DNA of 14,561 bases from CAYTSA01 sp964440345 (GTDB lineage: Bacteria; Desulfobacterota; Desulfovibrionia; Desulfovibrionales; Desulfovibrionaceae): contig CAYTSA010000093.1 in the NCBI GenBank assembly GCA_964440345.1, forward strand, positions 1 to 14,561. Reading direction: 5' to 3'. The notes under the pieces are model-generated. The model saw nothing but the letters and a program-made list of their open reading frames with translations. It made no database searches and was not told the DNA's origin. Positions within the stretch are counted from its first letter, which is position 1. Every line of letters starts with the position of its first letter. This document shows positions 7,411-12,459 of this stretch, in pieces. The position numbers and the translations under genes were made by a program.

Positions 7411-8319
7411 TCAATCTACCACCTGCTCATAGTCCAGCATGGAGCGCAGCATGCCGCGAGTGAGCATCCACTGCTGCACGCGCCACACTTCTGTTTCTGT
7501 TGGAAGACGTGGCTTACAGAAGGAATACACGTGAAAAGAGTCCACCAGGGGCTTGGGGATGCGGGTGGTTTCCACCATAAGCTTACGATAATTTTCAGGG
7601 TTGTCATTGACACGCTGGACCGCTTCTTTGTAGGCGTCCAGAAACGCGTTCTTCTTGTCCAGAAAATCATCCTTCAGGCACAGCACGGTGAGGGGCATGT
7701 CCAGCTTTTCGTCTGTGGCCGCAACCTCGCCTCCCATGGAGTCAGTCAGGGTGAGCAGCGGCTCAGGCAACACGGCAGCGTCCAGCTGTCCGGAAAGCAG
7801 CATCTGCATACGGAGGGGAATTTTTTTCACTTCGGTTCGTTTCCAGGCGATTTCTTTAATATCGCCCTGGCGAGTCATATGGTCTAACAGGTAATCAATG
7901 ATGGTGGCCCTGGAGTACCCGACCGTAGGGTGCTCGCCCACCGTTTCCAGGGTCAGGCCCGGCCGCAGCACCATGCCGAACATGGGCTGCCCGGGCGTGG
8001 TGCGGTAGGAGACGGTAACCACTTTCATGGGCGCGCCGGCCTGGATGAGCAGCAGTGTGTTCAGCAAGTCGCCAAAATACCCGTCCAGCTGGCCGGCTTG
8101 CATGGCGGTGTCACGTTCCATAGCGCTGGAAAAGCTGACGATCTCTACATCCAGTCCTTGCTCGGCAAAAAGCTTTTCAGTGACCGCAACCTGTAGCGGC
8201 AAGGTGTCCAAAACAGGCAGAATGCCCAGGCGCAAAGGTATTGCCGCAGTTGAGGCGCCGGCATGGGCAAGGATACACACGGCCAAGATAATACTCATCC
8301 AAGTACGCATCATATACAT
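7411..8319 (-). CDS. ABC transporter periplasmic substrate-binding protein (NMT1/SsuA-like)
   Basis: This 302-residue exported protein is the first gene of the importer operon. Residues 1-26 (MYMMRTWMSIILAVCILAHA then GASTAA) form a signal peptide with probable cleavage before IPLRLG. LAVC is not a good lipobox, so a soluble periplasmic form is more likely than a lipoprotein. The mature part begins LRLGILPVLDTLPLQVA, and EKLFAEQGLDVEIVSF plus the AMQAGQLDGYFGD region are typical of NMT1-like and SsuA-like type-II binding proteins. The frame is open to 8352, but the ATG at 8319 has AAGGGG six bases upstream. The likely ligand is a small organic anion or a thiamine-type pyrimidine; I cannot choose between them. 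It is divergent from the selenoprotein region. Confidence 0.85.
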   Translation of the reverse strand: MYMMRTWMSIILAVCILAHAGASTAAIPLRLGILPVLDTLPLQVAVTEKLFAEQGLDVEIVSFSSAMERDTAMQAGQLDGYFGDLLNTLLLIQAGAPMKVVTVSYRTTPGQPMFGMVLRPGLTLETVGEHPTVGYSRATIIDYLLDHMTRQGDIKEIAWKRTEVKKIPLRMQMLLSGQLDAAVLPEPLLTLTDSMGGEVAATDEKLDMPLTVLCLKDDFLDKKNAFLDAYKEAVQRVNDNPENYRKLMVETTRIPKPLVDSFHVYSFCKPRLPTETEVWRVQQWMLTRGMLRSMLDYEQVVD

Positions 8320-8458
8320 ATTCCACCCCTTCAATCGTATGATCAGAACCACGGCACAATGGACGGTTTTGCCGGAAAATGCAATTATTACTGCTGTCCG
8401 AAAAGCGGCATAAAGGCAGTTTAAAGACGCCCCGGCATATGATAAGGAGTTCTATTTT

Positions 8459-8599
8459 ATGGAAGTACTGTACTTGGGTTGCAAAAACTCCAGCCATGGT
8501 TACAATAAACATACCGGGACAGGCTGCAAATTCGTTTGGCGCCTTTTCTATAGGATTGACCTGGATCAATTGACAAGAACAGCCTGGACCCTTACATGA
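8459..8599 (+). CDS. Possible small protein (46 aa) upstream of the selenoprotein gene
   Basis: An ATG at 8459 is preceded, 9 bases upstream, by a clear AAGGAG (8444-8449). The frame runs 46 codons to TGA at 8597-8599, giving MEVLYLGCKNSSHGYNKHTG, then a short stretch with a second Cys and FVWRLFYRIDLDQL. The stop lies 27 bases before the selenoprotein ATG, so the two could share a transcript. I recognise no family. It could be a true small protein, a leader peptide, or a chance ORF behind a Shine-Dalgarno-like string. The stretch 8353-8458 holds no gene or confident promoter that I can see. Confidence 0.35.
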   Translation: MEVLYLGCKNSSHGYNKHTGTGCKFVWRLFYRIDLDQLTRTAWTLT

Positions 8600-8613
8600 A
8601 CCGAAACACAATT

Positions 8614-8620
8614 ACGGAGG
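8614..8620 (+). promoter_or_regulatory. Ribosome binding site of the selenoprotein gene
   Basis: ACGGAGG lies 6 bases before the ATG at 8627. It decides the start of the recoded gene. No comparable site precedes the ATG at 8744 that a gene caller would pick downstream of the UGA. Confidence 0.75.
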
Positions 8621-8626
8621 TTTTTC

Positions 8627-8947
8627 ATGGTTATTGTGACAGACAACGCGCTCAAAGAGCTCGACGCTTATTTCGAGGGCAAGGAAAAGAGCCCCATACG
8701 CATTTATCTCGCCCCGGGGGGTTGAAGCGGTCCCCGGCTGTCGTTGGCTCTGGATGAGCCGACGGACAATGATGATGTGTTCGACCAAAACGGATACAAG
8801 TTCGTGGCGGAAAAGCAGCTGATGGAACAGGCCTCACCTGTAACCATCGACGTTTCCTACATGGGCTTCACCGTCAACTCCAGCATGCCCCTCGGGGGCG
8901 GAGGCTGCGGTTCCAGCTGCGGCACAGGCGGCTCCTGCTCGCAATAG
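8627..8947 (+). CDS. IscA/HesB-like Fe-S protein with selenocysteine (UGA at codon 33)
   Basis: This is a 106-residue A-type Fe-S carrier-like protein. The sequence begins MVIVTDNALKELDAYF and reaches IRIYLAPGG, an in-frame TGA at 8723-8725, and then SGPRLSLALDEP. In IscA/HesB proteins this motif reads GG-C-SG, so the UGA falls exactly at the first conserved cluster-binding cysteine, and U33 is the natural reading. The frame continues cleanly on both sides in the family pattern (VFDQNGYKFVAEKQLM, SYMGFTVNSSM). A hairpin of bacterial SECIS type follows the UGA. The tail is Gly/Cys-rich, with C94, C98 and C104 instead of the usual CGCG..F. HesB-like selenoproteins are known in selenium-using anaerobic deltaproteobacteria. 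The expected role is Fe-S cluster binding or transfer in the cytoplasm, with a selenolate ligand. SelB and the Sec-tRNA must be encoded elsewhere. Confidence 0.88.
8739..8768 (+). promoter_or_regulatory. Bacterial SECIS element (selenocysteine insertion hairpin)
   Basis: TGTC-GTTGGCTC (8739-8750) pairs with GAGCCGAC-G-GACA (8756-8768). The result is a 12-bp stem with one bulged G and one G-U pair around the five-base loop TGGAT. The apical loop begins 25 bases after the UGA, and its second base is G. Both features match the bacterial SECIS model bound by SelB. The element lies inside the coding frame, as expected in bacteria. Confidence 0.82.
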
Positions 8948-8969
8948 TATTTTTGCAGGACTACACTTG

Positions 8970-9010
8970 CAAAACCCCAAAGCCCGCTTCTCGCGGGCTT
9001 TGGGGTTTTG
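8970..9010 (+). terminator. Strong intrinsic terminator of the selenoprotein transcript
   Basis: An 18-bp perfect stem (CAAAACCCCAAAGCCCGC, 8970-8987, with its exact complement at 8993-9010) has a TTCTC loop and ends in GGGGTTTTG. It begins 22 bases after the stop at 8947. Its A-rich 5' arm would also let it work for minus-strand transcription. Confidence 0.9.
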
Positions 9011-9080
9011 TGCGCTGTGCTAACGCGCAACGTTACTATACTTTCTCGATCCTTATATTTTAAACACCATACGAAGAGAC

Positions 9081-9220
9081 ACGGCGGGCGACCGCAAGGG
9101 CCGCCCCTGCATTATACTGTATTGACGTAGCGTATAGTGCGTGCACTACCTTGAACCAGCTCGTCAATGAAGATGATGCCGGACTGCCTGGTCAGCAATG
9201 GTAGATGATGGATTCTGAAG
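9081..9220 (+). repeat. Partial copy of the inverted-repeat element (left end only), with an hslU-like patch
   Basis: From ACGGCGGGCGACCGCAAGGG onward this aligns along its length with 14129-14260. The alignment covers the CCGCCCCT junction, GTATTGA, GTGCACT/GTGTACT, GCCGG, GGTCAGC/GGCCAGC and GATGGATT. The right inverted repeat present in the 14110-14326 copy is missing here; the sequence instead runs into the 13-bp tandem array. Bases 9156-9187 are an exact copy of 13026-13057 inside hslU. There is no coding potential. Confidence 0.65.
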
Positions 9221-9307
9221 TTTGTCTGTGAGATTTGTCTATGAGATTTGTCTGTGAGATTTGTCTGTGAAGTTTGTCTGTGAGATTTGTCTGTGAAGTT
9301 TGTCTGT
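9221..9307 (+). repeat. 13-bp tandem repeat array (about 6.7 copies)
   Basis: The unit is TTTGTCTGTGAGA, with variants ending GAAG and one TATGAGA. Units start at 9221, 9234, 9247, 9260, 9273, 9286 and 9299, the last partial. The array directly abuts the partial element on its left and the inverted repeat on its right. It is direct and contiguous without spacers, so it is not a CRISPR. It lies about 105 bases upstream of the MFS gene. Confidence 0.9.
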
Positions 9308-9358
9308 ACTTGCAGCTGCAGCCATTACTCGGTACTGTGCAGCTGCGCATTGAAGTAC
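9306..9358 (+). repeat. Imperfect inverted repeat upstream of the MFS gene
   Basis: GTACTTGCAGCTGCA (9306-9320) is complementary to TGCAGCTGC (9338-9346) plus AAGTAC (9353-9358). The right arm is interrupted by a 6-base bulge (GCATTG), and the loop is 17 bases. It ends 54 bases before the MFS start codon and could be an mRNA leader structure, an operator or a remnant of an element end. No T-run follows. Confidence 0.5.
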
Positions 9359-9412
9359 TATGAGGCGCCGACCTCTTTACTCGGACCATCTTGCCGCCAC
9401 AAGGAAAACGCC

Positions 9413-10906
9413 ATGCCAGACGCCGTTACGGAAATACACGCCAGAACCGTACAAGAATACATCGATGAAACGCCTGTGTGGCCAGACGGAACCAAGGCCG
9501 GGAACGCGCCCATGACCGCCATGCAGTGGCGCATCTGGACCCTGGCCTGCGCCGGCAAGTTTTTTGAAGGGCTGGTTGTCTTCATGACCGGGGTTGCGTT
9601 GCCGCTCATTGTGCGCGAATTCGGTCTGGGCGCTGCGGGCAAAGGCGCTTTGGGTGCGGCCAGCCTGTTCGGCATTCTTGTCGGCGCTACAGCTTTGGGC
9701 GGGCTGTCGGACACGTTCGGCCGCAAAAAAATGTTCATTGTGGAAATGGTCATTTTCACAGCATGCTTGTGTCTGATGGTGATCAGTCCAAACTTTCCTC
9801 TGGCGCTGCTCTTTCTCTTTGGCATGGGCTTGGCCTTGGGCTGCGACTACCCCACTGCGCATATGGTCATTTCCGAATCCATCCCCACCAGTTGCCGGGG
9901 CCGGCTGGTGCTCAGCGCCTTTGGCTTCCAGGCTGTTGGGGCCATGGCCGGGGCAGGCATTGGCTATCTCATCCTTTATGAGAATCCTGAACTCTCGGCC
10001 TGGCGCTGGATGTACGCCACGGCGGTGATTCCAGCCGTGCTGGTCATTATCGGCCGGTTCTTCATCCCTGAAAGCGGACAATGGCTTGCCTCCCGAGGAA
10101 AAATCAATAAGGCGGAAAGCGCCCTTGCTCATCTGCTGCGCCGGGTCCCCCAGTATCCCAAACAGTTTGTCCTGAAAGCGCCGCTGCAGGAAGTACCCCA
10201 GCCCAATAAGCCGTTTTCACTGAAAAACATACTAGACGACTACAAGCAGCTGTTTCAGGGCCGCAATAAGCGGGCGACATTTCTGGCCGCCTTCCCCTGG
10301 TTTCTGCAGGACCTGAGCACCTACGGCATCGGTATTTTCACGCCCACCATTCTAGCGTCGGCCCTGGGCGCCGCCACAGTGCATGAACACAATCTGGCCG
10401 CTTTGATCCAAAGCGACATGGCTGCAGCCAAAGGCGCGGCGTTTATCGACATTCTGCTGCTCTTCGGCATTGCCGCCGCGGTGCTGCTGGTGGACAAGGT
10501 AGGCCGCATCAAACTGCAAATACTGGGATTTATCGGCTGCGCCGCCGGCTTGATCCTGGCGTCCATGTCCTTGCAGGCCACGGGCTCGGCCAATATGTTC
10601 TACCTGTTCGGCGGCTTCATGCTCTTCAACTTCATGACCAATCTGGGCCCCAACGCCATGACCTATCTGCTGGCGGGCGAGGTTTTTCCCACGCGCATCC
10701 GGGGCATGGGCGCAGGCTTTGCCGCGTCCTTCGCCAAGATTGGCGCCGTGCTCACAGCTTTTTTGTTCCCTATTCTGCTTAAAGATATAGGCGCACAGGC
10801 GTTACTCTACATCCTGGCTGCGGCCTCGCTAGCCGGCGCAGTCATCACCTGGCGCAACCGCATAGAGACCACGGGCGTGAATCTGGAGAGCATTGGGGAG
10901 GGATAA
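9413..10906 (+). CDS. Major facilitator superfamily transporter
   Basis: This is a 497-residue inner-membrane protein of MFS type with about 12 hydrophobic segments. After a polar N-terminal stretch of about 40 residues comes FFEGLVVFMTGVALPLIVRE (TM1). The family loop-2/3 signature GGLSDTFGRKK is at about residues 96-106, and LGCDYPTAHMVISESIPTSC then RGRLVL marks the TM4-TM5 region as in metabolite:H+ and sugar-porter-like members. A long central cytoplasmic loop (ESGQWLASRGKINKAESALA onward) precedes the second half. The substrate is not identifiable; it resembles organic acid, sugar or phosphate symporters. The frame is open from 9287, but those 42 codons come from the tandem and inverted repeats and are Cys-rich nonsense. 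The ATG at 9413 has AAGGA 7 bases upstream. It is convergent with argB, and I see no clear terminator in 10907-11048. Confidence 0.85.
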   Translation: MPDAVTEIHARTVQEYIDETPVWPDGTKAGNAPMTAMQWRIWTLACAGKFFEGLVVFMTGVALPLIVREFGLGAAGKGALGAASLFGILVGATALGGLSDTFGRKKMFIVEMVIFTACLCLMVISPNFPLALLFLFGMGLALGCDYPTAHMVISESIPTSCRGRLVLSAFGFQAVGAMAGAGIGYLILYENPELSAWRWMYATAVIPAVLVIIGRFFIPESGQWLASRGKINKAESALAHLLRRVPQYPKQFVLKAPLQEVPQPNKPFSLKNILDDYKQLFQGRNKRATFLAAFPWFLQDLSTYGIGIFTPTILASALGAATVHEHNLAALIQSDMAAAKGAAFIDILLLFGIAAAVLLVDKVGRIKLQILGFIGCAAGLILASMSLQATGSANMFYLFGGFMLFNFMTNLGPNAMTYLLAGEVFPTRIRGMGAGFAASFAKIGAVLTAFLFPILLKDIGAQALLYILAAASLAGAVITWRNRIETTGVNLESIGEG

Positions 10907-11048
10907 GACGCCGCCGGATGCCAGCTGAAAATACGATTGTAGAAATGAAAATCACTTTCTGAAAGTTGAACCGCTTCGGTAAATGCTTCTGCAACAACGT
11001 TCATCTTGCCCCCCCAAGGCAGATGTCGTTATACATAACACAATTCCT

Positions 11049-11933
11049 TCACCCCATTTTCCGCACTATCTGCGTACCCACGCCGCTGGCGGTGAACAGC
11101 TCCAGGAGCACGGAGTTTTCCTCCCGGCCGTCGATGATGTGCGCCTTCTCCACCCCGGCGTCCAGGGCCTCCAGGCAGCACTTAATCTTCGGGATCATGC
11201 CGCCCTGGGCCGTGCCGTCGCCAATGGCTATGGCCGCCTGAGCCATGGTGAAGGAGGATATCAACTCCCCTTCCCGGTCCAGCACGCCGACTACGTCCGT
11301 AAGCAGTATCAGCCGCTTGGCCTGCATGGCCGCGGCTATGGCCCCGGCCACGGCGTCTGCGTTTATGTTGTAGGTCCCGCCGGTTTCGTCCACCCCCACC
11401 GGCGCTATCACCGGTATGGCCCCGGCCGCCTCTATGGCCCGGATGAGCCCGGTGTCCACGTGGGTCACCTCGCCCACCTTGCCCAGATCGATGATCTCCG
11501 GCGGCATGTCCTGCCGGTCCACGGCCAGCTCCATCTGCTGCGCCTTGATCAGCCAGCCGTCCTTGCCGGTCAAGCCCACGGCCTTGCCGCCAGCCAGGTT
11601 GATGGAGTTCACTATCTGCTTGTTCACCCGGCCGCCCAGCACCATCTCCACCACGTCCATGGTGGCCTCGTTCGTGACGCGCATGCCCTGCCGGAATTCA
11701 GTGTCTATGTGCAGCTGTTCCAACATTTTGCCTATCTGCGGGCCGCCGCCGTGCACCACCACTGGGTTCACGCCAATGTATTTGAGCAGCACCATGTTCC
11801 GGGCAAAGCATTGTTTCAACGTCTCGTCCACCATGGCGTGGCCGCCGTACTTGACGACCACGGTCTGGCCGCTGAAACTGCGGATATACGGCAGCGCCTC
11901 CATGAGCACGGCGCCGGTCATGTGCTTTTCCAT
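11049..11933 (-). CDS. argB: Acetylglutamate kinase (N-acetyl-L-glutamate kinase)
   Basis: This 294-residue cytoplasmic amino-acid kinase phosphorylates N-acetylglutamate, the second step of arginine biosynthesis. Visible motifs are VVVKYGGHAM (25-34, phosphate-binding Lys and Gly), VVVHGGGPQIG (58-68, substrate and phosphate glycine loop), VGLTGKDG, and the ATP-binding part running through NADAVAGAIAAAMQAKRLIL, LTDVVGV and GTAQGGMIPK. An N-terminal helix before the core (VLMEALPYIRSFSGQ) matches that of arginine-inhibited hexameric enzymes, so feedback inhibition by arginine is inferred. The frame extends to 11987, but the ATG at 11933 has AGGAG 6 bases upstream and starts at the usual place. 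It lies downstream of hslU on the same strand, separated by 526 bases of repeats and gap, so co-transcription is uncertain. Confidence 0.96.
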   Translation of the reverse strand: MEKHMTGAVLMEALPYIRSFSGQTVVVKYGGHAMVDETLKQCFARNMVLLKYIGVNPVVVHGGGPQIGKMLEQLHIDTEFRQGMRVTNEATMDVVEMVLGGRVNKQIVNSINLAGGKAVGLTGKDGWLIKAQQMELAVDRQDMPPEIIDLGKVGEVTHVDTGLIRAIEAAGAIPVIAPVGVDETGGTYNINADAVAGAIAAAMQAKRLILLTDVVGVLDREGELISSFTMAQAAIAIGDGTAQGGMIPKIKCCLEALDAGVEKAHIIDGREENSVLLELFTASGVGTQIVRKMG

Positions 11934-11989
11934 TTCTGGCTCCTGTGAATGCCCTGTAGCATGTGTATGTATTGCCTGTTGGCGCATTA

Positions 11990-12070
11990 TCTGCGCCGCC
12001 TCGCCGTCTTATGGACTATCATATGACGCCGCCCCCCTGCGCCGCTACGCGGCTCCGGGGATGCGGCTGT
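11990..12070 (+). repeat. Dispersed intergenic repeat, copy B (81-base core)
   Basis: These 81 bases, starting TCTGCGCCGCCTCGCCGTCT and ending GGGGATGCGGCTGT, are identical to 12219-12273 joined to 12374-12399 of copy C. They are also similar in reverse complement to part of copy A (2950-3030). Copy B lacks the flanking halves of the element and abuts the left end of copy C at about 12081. Confidence 0.85.
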
Positions 12071-12080
12071 TCTCTAGCAA

Positions 12081-12451
12081 AAACGGCAGAGTCTGAGTAC
12101 AGCTGCCTTCCTTTGTCTGCGTCATCTGCGGCCACATGTAAAGGCTGGCGCGAGCAAGAGTATCGTTAACGCCCTCGCTTCGCTTCGTCCACATCCCAAG
12201 CTAAACAAGCCGTGCCGGTCTGCGCCGCCTCGCCGTCTTATGGACTATCATATGACGCCGCCCCCCTGCGCCGNNNNNNNNNNNNNNNNNNNNNNNNNNN
12301 NNNNNNNNNNNNNNNNNNNNNNNNNNNNNNNNNNNNNNNNNNNNNNNNNNNNNNNNNNNNNNNNNNNNNNNNNCTACGCGGCTCCGGGGATGCGGCTGTC
12401 GCAGCCCCGCGGCTCGCGCTGCTCGCCGCCGCCTTTGGCTTGGGGCTGCTT
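12081..12451 (+). repeat. Dispersed intergenic repeat, copy C, interrupted by the assembly gap
   Basis: It runs from CGGCAGAGTCTGAG to the GGCTTGGGGCTGCTT just before the hslU stop, matching the reverse complement of copy A over its length once the N run is removed. Conserved blocks are CATCCCAAGC, ACAAGCCGTG and the 81-base core shared with copy B, followed by TCGCAGCCCCGCGGCTCGCG. I see no gene or clear terminator for hslU in 11934-12459. Confidence 0.75.
12274..12373. other. Assembly gap (100 N)
   Basis: Exactly 100 N, the conventional length for a gap of unknown size. The flanks (CCTGCGCCG and CTACGCGGCT) are directly contiguous in copy B at 12044/12045, so the gap lies inside a repeat. 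True missing sequence may be zero bases, or further repeat units. Confidence 0.98.
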
Positions 12452-12459
12452 AACTTCTG

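Noticed and set aside
8177..8611. A 144-codon minus-strand open frame across the start of the binding-protein gene
   Set aside because: It overlaps the binding-protein signal-peptide region in another frame and has no family features. The plus-strand small ORF has the better ribosome binding site.
8744..8947. A 67-residue protein starting at the ATG at 8744
   Set aside because: It has no ribosome binding site and lacks the N-terminal half of the IscA fold. It is the in-frame remainder after the UGA of the selenoprotein gene.
9221..9307. A CRISPR array
   Set aside because: The units are 13 bp, contiguous and without unique spacers, and no cas gene is near.
9287..9412. A 42-codon N-terminal extension of the MFS protein
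   Set aside because: The codons come from the tandem and inverted repeats, the translation is Cys/Ser-rich and unlike MFS N termini, and the ATG at 9413 has its own Shine-Dalgarno.
10940..10966. A terminator between the convergent MFS and argB genes
   Set aside because: Only a 6-1-6 dyad (ACTTTC-T-GAAAGT) is present, with a one-base loop and no T-run, which cannot form a normal terminator hairpin.
10983..11948. A 321-codon plus-strand open frame opposite argB
   Set aside because: The His/Leu/Val-rich translation is the complement of argB codons. argB motifs are unambiguous.
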